A DNA stretch of 64,000 nt from Candidatus Kryptoniota bacterium. GTDB taxonomy: Bacteria; Bacteroidota; Ignavibacteria; Kryptoniales; JAKASW01. The stretch lies in assembly GCA_024641705.1 (NCBI GenBank), contig JAHECO010000002.1, positions 134,282 through 198,281 of the forward strand, read 5' to 3'. The position numbers and the translations under genes were made by a program. Shown here in pieces: positions 7,235-16,542 of this stretch (position 1 is its first letter; each line of letters opens with the position of its first letter). The notes under the pieces are model-generated. The model searched no databases. It was not told the origin of the DNA and was given only the letters and a program-made list of their open reading frames with translations.

Positions 7235-10200
7235 TTACCTGATCAACACCAGTTTCTTTGTCTGCACGAACTTCCCCGCCTCGATGCGGTAGAAGTATGT
7301 TCCGCTGCTTACCTGGATGCCGTGGTCGTTCGTACCGTTCCAGACCGCCTTGTACACGCCCGCTCTCTTTGTATCGTTCACGAGCGTCTTGACTGTCTGT
7401 CCCAGAATATTGTAGATGACCACGCGTACCCTGGTATTGTCATCGGGCAGTTGATACTGGATCGTCGTCGAGGGGTTGAACGGGTTCGGGTAGTTCTGTT
7501 CGAGCGCAAAGGATGTAGGCCTCCCGAGTACTTCAACCTGTCCCGCCGAGGTTAGCTTCGTTAAATCACTTTCATTGGCCATGAACCTGACGATGGTTAT
7601 CGGTGAGTTGACCTTTCCGCTGACATCGTCGGACGCTCTAAACTGCATGAGAGCGACTGCGCCGTCCGTATTGAGTACGCGCGCGCCCGCCATGGCCACG
7701 TTCAGGATTCCCCTTTCTTTGTCGTTTGAAAATGCCATCGAGAATCCTTCGTTTATTTCTCCGGTCGTCACCTTCTCGAAGGCGAATATCTTAGGATCGT
7801 ACTTCACCGTAACCTGCACTGAGGTCACGCCGTCGACATTCATAAGGTTCACCGGAACGACGACGGAATCGCCTCTATCCACCGAAGCGCTGGCGAGGGC
7901 TAGCCGTACTCCCGACACTTTCTGGAGTACAAGCTGGTCTCTCGTTGCAGGGCTAAGTTGTTTCATATTGCCGCTGGCTTCAGCCGGGAACCCCGAGATG
8001 AGACCGACCACGTACTGCAGGACAAGCGACGCATCATAGGCTGTCACGCCGCTGGCTCCGCTGACATCGGCCACGCGCAACTGGATCTCGTTCAGCGAAT
8101 CGGGGCCGGTCGGATTCACGACATATTTAAGTATGAGTGATCCGTCGTATGCCTGGACGGCACCGTTGAGGCTCACATCTCCTTCGATCGGGTTCGACGC
8201 ACCGGATCCCAGGTACGGGCTGTACCTGACCGAATCGGTGATGCTCTGCCCCGTCCCGCCGGGGTTCGACGCATGAGTGGGTCCGGTGTTGCTTCCCCAC
8301 CAGTTCCAGCGTGCGTCGATATTGAACGACTTGTTCACGTTGTTCACGCCGTCCCCGGAATTGCCGTAAATATCGGAATAGTTCACGACCGGGTTCGAAG
8401 CGCCGCCGGCCTTGATGCCGTCGTAATTGTTTGTGATGCTGCAATAGGTAATTGTCGGGCTTGCGTTAGTGGTCGTGATCGCCGCCCCTGAGTAATTCAG
8501 CCCCGCATACCTTATGATACAGTGGCTGAGCTGGCAGAGGTTGTCCAACGATTGATCGGCAAAGGAAATGCCCGACCAGCCCGGGTACCAGTACTGCGGG
8601 TACGTAAACACTGTAGGAGTCGAGTTCGCACTGTCAGCATTTGTATCGCCGCCATAGAAATCATCGCGCAAATCAGTGAATACGATTGTACTGTCCGGAG
8701 TCGGTCCGCCGACCGCTATTAAGCCTTTATTCACAGTCATGCCGTTACCGGGGAAGAACTTCAACACTACGCCGGGCGCGACGGTAAGGACCGCGTTGCT
8801 CGCAACCGTGTAGTTGGCAAAAACATACGGAATGTTTGTCCTGCCGGCGAAATTCCGCTTCGGCAGAGTGACATCCTGGACAAGCGTTTCGCTGATCACA
8901 CCGATTGCCCTGTAAGTCGTCCCCGTTATTGAATCGGCAAGCGTGCTCCTGGGATAAGAGACAAGCGACGTTTCAAATGGACCGTAAGTGAGATCCCTGA
9001 AGAGACATGAATCGAGTGCGGGGTTCGAGACGCCGTTCAGGAACAGCCCCCAATTCGTGTGATCGAAGGTACAGTTATTAACATTGGGTCCTGCCTGCTG
9101 GAGATATATGCCGATGTCGGTGTATCTGAATAGTGCGTGCCGGACCGTACTCAGACTGTCCGTACTAACATCGTCGAAATAGAACCTATTCCCGCTTGCG
9201 ATGCCGGGCTGGGTTGCGGATCCGTCACCGTTGGTATCGCCGGGATTTCCGTAGTTGTCATCACGAGGATCGGTAAACACAACCGGTTGACCGGATGTAC
9301 CGGCAACCGCAATCGCACCGTCGATCGTCCAGCCTCCTCCCTTGAACACCACTCCGGCAGGTATGGTAATGACGGTCCCGGTGTTTATCGTGCAGGTGGA
9401 GTACATGTAATATGTGATGTTCGTGTAACCCGCGAAATCCCTGATCGGGACCGTCGCGTTCACGGAATACGTCTCGGGTACTATGCCCAGTGCCATGTAC
9501 CCGACATTCTGTGCGGAGTTGTTCGTGAACGTCGGCGTCGAGAACATGCTCATCGAGACGGGCGTCGAGTTGACGTTGTTGATCTGGGAATTGGAGATCG
9601 TCGGGTGCGCGCTCCCGAACGAGCCTATGCCCGCCGTATTTGACTGCTCAAAGATGCAGCTGTCGGCTTTCAGGGCCGCGTTGAAGACCCGCATTTCTCC
9701 GTAGCGGTAGTAATATTCATAATAATTGCTGCCGCCGTACCTGAAGTCGCAGTGCTTGAGGGAGTTCAGCGAGTCGAGACTTGAGGCATTGAAATCCGCC
9801 GTGTTCCAGTCTCCCCTATTGGGAGTACTTGAATTGCCGTCGTTATTCGTATCGCCGCCATTGGAGTCATCTTTGAAGGATGTGAAGACGATTGGAGCGG
9901 TTGCAGTTCCGTCGGCCACAAGGGCGCCGTTCACCGTGATCGAGGCATAGTAACTGGAGAACTTCATGACCACGCCGGGATTGATCGTCAGGACCGCGCT
10001 CGACGCGATCGTGAGATTATCGATGATGTACGCAATGTTGGCAATGCCCGCCATGCTGCGGGTGATCAGGCTTGCATTGGAGGAGAGTGTACCCTCGAGT
10101 ATCCTGATTCCGTTGCTCCCGTTCGCGCTGAAGGTAATGTTCGTGAATGTCGGGTTCGAAAGAAGCGACATCGCGATCGGGTCGAGCCGGCAGTTAGCTA

Positions 10201-12598
10201 TTGTGACGTTATTTACGAGCGGAGTCGAACTGTTCTCGCATCTCACTCCGTAGTTGTATGAATCCGAGAGTGTCGAATTGGATACAACCCCTCCTGCATC
10301 CGTAAACGTCACGGCTCCCCAGCTGCTGCTGCCGCCGAATTTCACGAGGCAGCTGTCCAGGAGGCAGAACCCATCGTCGCTCGTTGCCTGGTATCTTATG
10401 GTGCTCCAGTTCCCGGCCGCCGGGGACGTTGCGGCACCGTCGCCGTTAGTATCTCCGGGATTGCCGAAATTGTCATCCTTCAGCGAAGTAAAGACGACCT
10501 GGCCTCCGGCCATAGTGCCCTTGGCCTTGAAACCGCCGTTGACGTATAACCCTGGACCGTTGGATTTTATGACAATTCCCGCGTCGACGGTCACGTTAGT
10601 GCCGGAATTAATCGTCGCGTCGGCAAGCAGGACATACGTGATGTTCGCGTAACCCGCCACAGTCCTCTGCTTCACGGTGCCGGTTGAAGCTACGTATTCT
10701 CCGATCAAACCGAGTGCAACCCAACCCGCGTTGGTGAAGGTGTTGCCGGTAAAGGTTGGATCAGCGGAAAAGGACATCGCAATCGGTGTATACTGGCTGT
10801 TGAAGATCGAGTTGTTCAGTATCTTCGGCTTCGAGCTCAGGGCGGCATATATACCGTAGACCGAGTTTCCGATCTGGCAGTTCGAAATGGTCGGACTGGC
10901 ATTGATCGTCGTGATCTCGCCCTGATAGTAGTAGGTCGAGTTATAATAGTATAGGTAATACGGACTCAGGCTGGCGTAGGTAACGCGGCAGTAATTCATT
11001 ACGGATGCCGTGTCGCTTCCAGGCTCGAACACGATCCCGGCCCAGTCGCCGACCTGCGGAGTAGTGGCATTCCCATCCTTGTTCGAGTCCCCGGGGTTGC
11101 CGAAGTTGTCGTCCTTTGCCGAAGTGAATACGATCATGCTGTCTGCAGAAGCATTGGCGACAAGTTTACCCTGGACCACGATCCGCTGGTAGTACTGATA
11201 TCCTTTTATGACTATACCCTTGTTGATCGTCATAGTCTTACCGACGGGGACGACGACGTAATCGAGCAGCAAGTACGTGACGTTTGGAATGCTTGTCACC
11301 GACCTGATTGGAAGTGTCGCGTCGGTAGTCAGTGTCCCGCCGAGGAGTCCTATGGCATCATACGTATTGTCCGAGAACGAAAAGCTGTTGTTGCTGAATA
11401 CAGGGTTCGCATCGAACGACATAGCTATGGGAACGAGCTCGCTCGATCCGATGGTGTTATTGGTGAATACCGGATTGGAGGCTCCCTGCATCATGGCGCC
11501 AAAATGGTTGTTCGCCATACTGCAGCTGTCTATCATCGGGCTGGCGTTGTACATCGTTATGCCGCCAGTACTCCCAGCGCCCGCGAATGTAACGGTGCAC
11601 CTTCTCATCACCGATATAGAATCCATACTGATGTCGTTGAAGGCCACTCCGTACCAGTTGTTGGTCTGTGGCTGCGTCCCCGACCCGTCGCCGTTCGTGT
11701 CTCCGCCGAGGTTGTCGTCTTTGTACGAAGTGAAGTAAATACTCTCTCCAACCCCGGCGATTGCCACGAGCGCGCCGTTGACGACGAGATGGCCGCCGTT
11801 AAACTTCAGAATATTGGTTGAAGCGATCTGCAGCGTCTGGCCGGCATTCACCGTGAAATCACCCGGGAAAACGTAAGGGATCGAAACCGTATCCAATACC
11901 ATCGAGTTCGTGGAATAGTAATTCATATAAATGCCGTTATGCGTGTTCCCGCTGAAAGTATTGACTCCGTTGAATACCAGAGAGGCGTTCCCGTTTTCCT
12001 GTATCGGCCAGGGACAGGATGAGATCGAAGAACTGCTGAAGGTTATCGTTGTCCCCGTTGTGAACTCGAGACCGTTGCCGGTACAGTTCGAGATAACAGC
12101 ATTGCCCATTGACAACGATCCACTCCCCACGTATACACCCCGCGTGCTGGAAGTCGTCACCGCCGCGCCGTTGCCGTTTATCGTGACGTTGCCGCTGTAG
12201 ATATAGAGCGATGCATTTCCGTTGGAACCTCCGAAACTTATCAGGCAGCTGTCGAAGGTGGCATTAGGGCTTGCGCTGTAGGAACCTATCTGGATCCCGC
12301 TCCAGTCGCCCTTTTGCGGAGTTCCGCCGGCTGTATCCTTATTTGAAGTGAAAGTCGCCCAGCGTGCCACGATATTGCCGTTGGCGGTCAATGCCACACC
12401 GGTCATGAACCGGATGACTACCCCCGAGTCGACGGTCAGCGTATAACCCGGCTGAATAGTCAGGGTGCTGACGACAACGTACGGGCTGTTCGCCAGAGTA
12501 AGAGTTGAGTCTGTTGCGATCGTGCCCGAAAGATTTGTCTGCCCCATGGCAAGTCCCCCGAAGAGGGAGACAAAGACTGCGGTAAAGAAAAAGCGCAT
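7235..12598 (-). CDS. Giant secreted beta-helix protein with dockerin, cohesin and T9SS sorting domain
   Basis: The 1787-residue protein has a signal peptide (MRFFFTAVFVSLFGGLAMG). The next ~1450 residues are a parallel beta-helix of about seven cassettes, each with a KDDN(F/Y)G..GDTNGDG..P..(G/N)W block, a CxxxF/Y(G/A)G strand and an ASPTI..C.. strand; the helix ends in WNWWGSNTGPTHASNPGG. A type I dockerin-like pair follows at about 1471-1540 (GDVSLNGAVQAYDGSLILKY and ADVSGASGVTAYDASLVLQY). Then come a cohesin-like domain (about 1564-1690) and a T9SS type A sorting domain (last 94 residues, NYPNPFNPSTTI). It is likely surface-displayed and structural or polysaccharide-binding; catalytic residues of a polysaccharide lyase could not be assigned. 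An AAAGGAG ribosome binding site precedes ATG 12598. Confidence 0.85.
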   Translation of the reverse strand: MRFFFTAVFVSLFGGLAMGQTNLSGTIATDSTLTLANSPYVVVSTLTIQPGYTLTVDSGVVIRFMTGVALTANGNIVARWATFTSNKDTAGGTPQKGDWSGIQIGSYSASPNATFDSCLISFGGSNGNASLYIYSGNVTINGNGAAVTTSSTRGVYVGSGSLSMGNAVISNCTGNGLEFTTGTTITFSSSSISSCPWPIQENGNASLVFNGVNTFSGNTHNGIYMNYYSTNSMVLDTVSIPYVFPGDFTVNAGQTLQIASTNILKFNGGHLVVNGALVAIAGVGESIYFTSYKDDNLGGDTNGDGSGTQPQTNNWYGVAFNDISMDSISVMRRCTVTFAGAGSTGGITMYNASPMIDSCSMANNHFGAMMQGASNPVFTNNTIGSSELVPIAMSFDANPVFSNNSFSFSDNTYDAIGLLGGTLTTDATLPIRSVTSIPNVTYLLLDYVVVPVGKTMTINKGIVIKGYQYYQRIVVQGKLVANASADSMIVFTSAKDDNFGNPGDSNKDGNATTPQVGDWAGIVFEPGSDTASVMNYCRVTYASLSPYYLYYYNSTYYYQGEITTINASPTISNCQIGNSVYGIYAALSSKPKILNNSIFNSQYTPIAMSFSADPTFTGNTFTNAGWVALGLIGEYVASTGTVKQRTVAGYANITYVLLADATINSGTNVTVDAGIVIKSNGPGLYVNGGFKAKGTMAGGQVVFTSLKDDNFGNPGDTNGDGAATSPAAGNWSTIRYQATSDDGFCLLDSCLVKFGGSSSWGAVTFTDAGGVVSNSTLSDSYNYGVRCENSSTPLVNNVTIANCRLDPIAMSLLSNPTFTNITFSANGSNGIRILEGTLSSNASLITRSMAGIANIAYIIDNLTIASSAVLTINPGVVMKFSSYYASITVNGALVADGTATAPIVFTSFKDDSNGGDTNNDGNSSTPNRGDWNTADFNASSLDSLNSLKHCDFRYGGSNYYEYYYRYGEMRVFNAALKADSCIFEQSNTAGIGSFGSAHPTISNSQINNVNSTPVSMSMFSTPTFTNNSAQNVGYMALGIVPETYSVNATVPIRDFAGYTNITYYMYSTCTINTGTVITIPAGVVFKGGGWTIDGAIAVAGTSGQPVVFTDPRDDNYGNPGDTNGDGSATQPGIASGNRFYFDDVSTDSLSTVRHALFRYTDIGIYLQQAGPNVNNCTFDHTNWGLFLNGVSNPALDSCLFRDLTYGPFETSLVSYPRSTLADSITGTTYRAIGVISETLVQDVTLPKRNFAGRTNIPYVFANYTVASNAVLTVAPGVVLKFFPGNGMTVNKGLIAVGGPTPDSTIVFTDLRDDFYGGDTNADSANSTPTVFTYPQYWYPGWSGISFADQSLDNLCQLSHCIIRYAGLNYSGAAITTTNASPTITYCSITNNYDGIKAGGASNPVVNYSDIYGNSGDGVNNVNKSFNIDARWNWWGSNTGPTHASNPGGTGQSITDSVRYSPYLGSGASNPIEGDVSLNGAVQAYDGSLILKYVVNPTGPDSLNEIQLRVADVSGASGVTAYDASLVLQYVVGLISGFPAEASGNMKQLSPATRDQLVLQKVSGVRLALASASVDRGDSVVVPVNLMNVDGVTSVQVTVKYDPKIFAFEKVTTGEINEGFSMAFSNDKERGILNVAMAGARVLNTDGAVALMQFRASDDVSGKVNSPITIVRFMANESDLTKLTSAGQVEVLGRPTSFALEQNYPNPFNPSTTIQYQLPDDNTRVRVVIYNILGQTVKTLVNDTKRAGVYKAVWNGTNDHGIQVSSGTYFYRIEAGKFVQTKKLVLIR

Positions 12599-12976
12599 TG
12601 CCTGCTCCTTTCTTATGTATGTACTATCAACTTTGAAATGCCGACCTGACGCTCCCGGGAAGGATTACCATACCCGGTTAAGACTACGGTGGAGATCTCC
12701 GGCTAAATCGCCGAAGGGAAAACAATGTAAACTAATTAACTCTCTGCTAAGGAAAGATATTTCTAGCCAACGTATAACCCTGACATCACCAGACAAGAGA
12801 GGGATGACCTGATGACTCGCAAAGTTACACTACGGATCAGAAATACAGCTATGACATTTCTCACAAGCTGAGCACATTTGATTTCACGAAGCACCGTACC
12901 GCTTGGGAGCGCTCGTTTATTCAGATTTGGCATATGCCGAGTTCGGTATTTGGGCATGGAATATTAAATTTCACGC
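12599..12976. other. Divergent intergenic region between T9SS gene and recQ
   Basis: This 378-base region separates two diverging genes and must hold both promoters. Close to recQ a TAAATT (12965-12970) with a weak TTCGGT 17 bases upstream would start transcription almost on the recQ ATG. On the other side only the AAAGGAG ribosome binding site is clear. I see no ORF, repeat or RNA gene in it. Confidence 0.4.
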
Positions 12977-15574
12977 ATGGTTCCGGCAGAGCGTTTGCAG
13001 AAGGCATTGGAAAAATTCTTCGGTTTGAAGGAATTCAGGCTTGGACAGAGGGAAATAATAAACTCCGTAATGAACGGCTTTGACACGCTTGCGGTCATGC
13101 CGACCGGCGGGGGCAAATCCGTGTGTTACCAGCTTCCCGCCGTCCTTTCGGACGGACTGACGGTCGTGATCACACCGCTCGTCAGTCTCATGAAGGACCA
13201 GGTGGCACAGATCAACAAGAACGAACAGATTGCGACGCAGCTGGACAGCGCACTGGAACTCGATGAAATTCAAAGGCGCCTTCACCTGGTGAAATCGGGG
13301 AAGGTGAAGCTGCTTTACGTCGCGCCGGAACGTCTTGAAAGCAAGAGATTCGTCGAAGTGCTTTCCAGGATCAGAGTCTCCATGATCGCAATCGACGAGG
13401 CTCACTGCATCAGCCAGTGGGGCCATGATTTTCGTCCACACTACACCAGGATTTCAGATTTCGCGGCGGCGGTCGGAAACCCCGTGCTCCTCGCGCTTAC
13501 CGCAACGGCCACACCGGATGTGCAGGACGACATAGTGGCACAGCTCAGGATGCGGTCGCCGCGCGTTTACATCCGGGGATTCTCAAGAGAAAATCTCTCT
13601 TTCCTCGTTCTTGTTGAGAAAGCAAAAACGCAGACGATACTTGATTATGTCACCCGCACCGGCGGGACCGGCATTGTTTACGCCGCTACGCGGAAGAGCG
13701 TCGATGAAATACATGACTTCCTGAAATCGCGCGGCGTCAATCCCCTTAGGTACCATGCCGGCCTGGCAGAGTCGGAACGAAGCCGGTCTCAGGCGGAGTT
13801 TCTGAATACAAATCGGGTTATGATCGCAACGAACGCGTTCGGGATGGGGATCAACAAGCCTGACGTGCGATATGTTATTCACTATGAGATCCCCGGAACC
13901 CTCGAGGCATATTATCAGGAGGCGGGCAGAGCCGGACGGGACGGCAGGCTGGCAGAATGCGTGCTCCTCTTCCACAAGAGAGATCTCGGTGTTCAGGCAT
14001 ATTTCATAGACACGCTTTACCCCACTCGTGAGGAATTTGTCCGGGCGTACAACTCGATCTTCGATTCGCTGTCCGTTCAAGTGGGAATCTTGCGCGACGA
14101 TTACCTGACCACTTCAGCCCGGAGAATCGCCGAACTCACATCTTTGAATGTACGGACGATCGACTCGGTCCTCCGGATCCTGTCGCAGAGAGAGCTGATC
14201 CAATTGCTGCCGAGCATTTCTGCCAACGCATATGTCCGCTCGAAGGTAGACATAGACTCTTACAGAAGGGCCATCGAAAAGACCGCTTCCAACGACTCGA
14301 GGTCGGTCCTGGAGACACTCCTCAGGATTCACGGAAACGCAATTTTCTCCGAGGAGAAGGTTATCAGGATAGACGAGCTTGGTAGAAAAGCGGAAATCGG
14401 TCCGTCCAATGTGAGCCGCACGCTGGCGGTTCTGCAGCGTTCGGGGATTATCGAGTACAAGCCGCCTTCGGAGGGAATAACGTTCAAGATGCTTTCCAGA
14501 CGTGACGACCCGGAGAGACTCCCGGTCAACTTGCAGCAGATTTCGCTCCTGCGCGAGCGGGCACATCAGCGCCTCGAAAGTATGGTGGCGTACGCACTGA
14601 CAACCGGCTGCAGGACGAACTACATCCTCGATTATTTCGGTGCGGACGAAGTGGAAGGCGGCTGCGGGAACTGCGACAACTGCACCGTCACATTCCCATA
14701 CAGGCTACCCGACCAGGAAGCCGACAGCGCGAGAAGTCCGAAGGCAATCCACAGGACGGTTCTTTCTTTGGTGAAGGACACTTCCGGGAGATACGGGCGG
14801 ACCACTTACTGCAAGATCCTGCTGGGCAATGCCGGGAAGAAAGAAAGCGACGCCGGCCCGGCTTCCGACTACTCGGGCATGCTGAGCGACGTTCCGCCCC
14901 AGGCGGTCTATTCCGCATTCGATTTTCTCCTGGCACGCAAGTACCTGTCGAGGAGCGGGGTAGTCTACCCGACCGTGGCGATAACGGAGGAGGGCGAGAA
15001 GTACCTCGAGACCGGCATAGCGACAGCCGCGGCAAAACCATTCATCCTGAGGAAGGCTCTTTACAAAGCATTAAGAGACGAACGACGTGAACTTGCCGCG
15101 GAACTCGGCATCCCCGTCTTCAATGTCTGCACCGACGAGAAGCTGATCGAAATTTCTAATGAACACCCGGTTGACGAAAAGAGTGTCGCGGCGTTCCTGC
15201 CGCAAGACGCAGCCAATACCGGACTCGTGGCGAGACGGCTGCTGCAGGTATGTCTCGATTTCGCGGAGGAGCTGCCGCTCGAATTGACTGCCGCCGAACG
15301 AAGCGTTTACGAGCTCTTCCGTGAAAAGCTTACAGCTGCGGAGATCGCAGCGGCCCTGACTCTGAGCGTTCAGAGTGTCATCGAAATGCTCGAAGGTTTG
15401 AAGGAAAGGGGACTGGAGATGGACCTGAAGACGCTCGTCGACAAACGGACGTTCTCACTCGTGAAGACGGAGCTGGAGAAGACGAAGGACATCGTGGCTG
15501 TGCACGGGATCGTGCGAGACTGCGAGCTGGCCGAGGTAGCGCTCGTCGCCAGGCTTACCGGCGCGGCGTCCTGA
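12977..15574 (+). CDS. recQ: ATP-dependent DNA helicase RecQ, long form
   Basis: The 865-residue protein unwinds DNA 3' to 5' in recombination and fork repair. It has Walker A (MPTGGGKSVCYQLPA, about 36-50), DEAH with the RecQ loop (DEAHCISQWGHDFRP, about 140), and motif VI (QEAGRAGRDGR). An extra winged-helix insertion follows (about 370-520), as in many Bacteroidota RecQ proteins. Then come the zinc-binding Cys set (YFGADEVEGGCGNCDNC), an RQC-like winged helix, an HRDC-like region (about 690-760) and a C-terminal helix-turn-helix tail. E. coli RecQ is only ~610 residues, so this is an extended version. The gene is alone on the plus strand and its 3' end overlaps the convergent lipoprotein gene by 20 bases. 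Confidence 0.95.
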   Translation: MVPAERLQKALEKFFGLKEFRLGQREIINSVMNGFDTLAVMPTGGGKSVCYQLPAVLSDGLTVVITPLVSLMKDQVAQINKNEQIATQLDSALELDEIQRRLHLVKSGKVKLLYVAPERLESKRFVEVLSRIRVSMIAIDEAHCISQWGHDFRPHYTRISDFAAAVGNPVLLALTATATPDVQDDIVAQLRMRSPRVYIRGFSRENLSFLVLVEKAKTQTILDYVTRTGGTGIVYAATRKSVDEIHDFLKSRGVNPLRYHAGLAESERSRSQAEFLNTNRVMIATNAFGMGINKPDVRYVIHYEIPGTLEAYYQEAGRAGRDGRLAECVLLFHKRDLGVQAYFIDTLYPTREEFVRAYNSIFDSLSVQVGILRDDYLTTSARRIAELTSLNVRTIDSVLRILSQRELIQLLPSISANAYVRSKVDIDSYRRAIEKTASNDSRSVLETLLRIHGNAIFSEEKVIRIDELGRKAEIGPSNVSRTLAVLQRSGIIEYKPPSEGITFKMLSRRDDPERLPVNLQQISLLRERAHQRLESMVAYALTTGCRTNYILDYFGADEVEGGCGNCDNCTVTFPYRLPDQEADSARSPKAIHRTVLSLVKDTSGRYGRTTYCKILLGNAGKKESDAGPASDYSGMLSDVPPQAVYSAFDFLLARKYLSRSGVVYPTVAITEEGEKYLETGIATAAAKPFILRKALYKALRDERRELAAELGIPVFNVCTDEKLIEISNEHPVDEKSVAAFLPQDAANTGLVARRLLQVCLDFAEELPLELTAAERSVYELFREKLTAAEIAAALTLSVQSVIEMLEGLKERGLEMDLKTLVDKRTFSLVKTELEKTKDIVAVHGIVRDCELAEVALVARLTGAAS

Positions 15575-15878
15575 CGTAGTCAGGCTTCATTTCCGCAAGC
15601 CGCTGCTTGACCTGCGCGAAGAAGTTGTCCCACCGTTCGGGTTTCTTACCGTACCAGGCGATCGTGGAATCGAATAAGGTTTTCTTTATTTCGAACGCAT
15701 TCATCAGAGAATCCACCTTCTGTTTCTGAACGGCGGAGTCCTTCCCATACTGTGCATCCAGCATCTGGAGCTGGATGTAGAATTCGACGAATTTCGACTC
15801 GGGGATCGGGGGCTTGTCAGCGCACGCCGGGAACAGCAGTGCCAGCATGAGAAGCAGGCTAATTCTTCTTCGGACCAT
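15555..15878 (-). CDS. Small lipoprotein, DUF4296-like
   Basis: The 107-residue protein begins with a lipoprotein signal (LLLMLALLFPAC, lipidated Cys near 19). A helical region follows with IPESKFVEFYIQLQMLDAQY and ALFDSTI-type segments (actually KKTLFDSTIAWY). This resembles the DUF4296 lipoproteins common in Bacteroidota, whose function is unknown. Its start overlaps the end of rsmI by 20 bases, so the two are cotranscribed, and its 3' end overlaps recQ on the other strand. The family assignment is by eye. Confidence 0.7.
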   Translation of the reverse strand: MVRRRISLLLMLALLFPACADKPPIPESKFVEFYIQLQMLDAQYGKDSAVQKQKVDSLMNAFEIKKTLFDSTIAWYGKKPERWDNFFAQVKQRLAEMKPDYVRTPRR

Positions 15879-16542
15879 CGATCACCATCACGAATTCCGC
15901 CTTGAAAGGGGCAACGGCAAAATTCTTGTTGATCTCCCCGAGAGTACCCCGTATGACCTTTTCCTTCGGCGTGGTCATGTCGACGGCCACCACTGCCCTG
16001 CGGTTATGCCCGAAAGCGGCGAGACAGTCTTCGATAAGCGGCTTGAACCTGTAAGGGGCTTCCATTATGACACAGACACACCCGAGAGACGACAGCCTGT
16101 TAAGGGCCTGAACGCGTTCATCTTTCTTCCTCGGAAGAAAGCCGGCGTAATGGAAAGATCCGATGTCGAAATCGCAGACGACCAGCGCAGACAGGATCGA
16201 GGATGCACCGGGCACAGGAACAACCTTGACACCTTTCTTCAGGGCAGCGTGGACGAGCTTGGCCCCAGGGTCTGCGAAGACGGGAGTCCCCGCATCCGAA
16301 ATCAATGCCGCATCGGCACCCGACCTAATGCGGTCGACCGTGACCTCCGCGTCGCGGGCCTCGTTGTGTTCGTTGAGCGCTTCAAGGGGCTTGTCGAGCC
16401 CGTAGTACCTGAGGAGCCGGTTTCCCTCCTTGAACTCCTCGCAGATTATGAAGTCGACTTCCTTCAGGACGTTCAGCGCCCTCAGGGTGATATCGTCGTA
16501 GTTACCGATCGGTGTGGATACAATGTAGAGCGTCGAGCTCAA
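15859..16542 (-). CDS. rsmI: 16S rRNA (cytidine-2'-O)-methyltransferase, RsmI family, short form
   Basis: The 227-residue protein has the tetrapyrrole-methylase fold signatures of RsmI: TLYIVSTPIGNYDDITLRAL at the start, ISDAGTPVFADPG near 95-107 and VPVPGASSILSAL near 120. RsmI methylates the ribose of C1402 in the decoding centre of 16S rRNA. The family is usually ~270-290 residues with a C-terminal tail, and that tail is absent here, so this may be the shorter RsmI paralogue type. It overlaps the AI-2E gene start region by four bases. Confidence 0.85.
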   Translation of the reverse strand: MSSTLYIVSTPIGNYDDITLRALNVLKEVDFIICEEFKEGNRLLRYYGLDKPLEALNEHNEARDAEVTVDRIRSGADAALISDAGTPVFADPGAKLVHAALKKGVKVVPVPGASSILSALVVCDFDIGSFHYAGFLPRKKDERVQALNRLSSLGCVCVIMEAPYRFKPLIEDCLAAFGHNRRAVVAVDMTTPKEKVIRGTLGEINKNFAVAPFKAEFVMVIDGPKKN

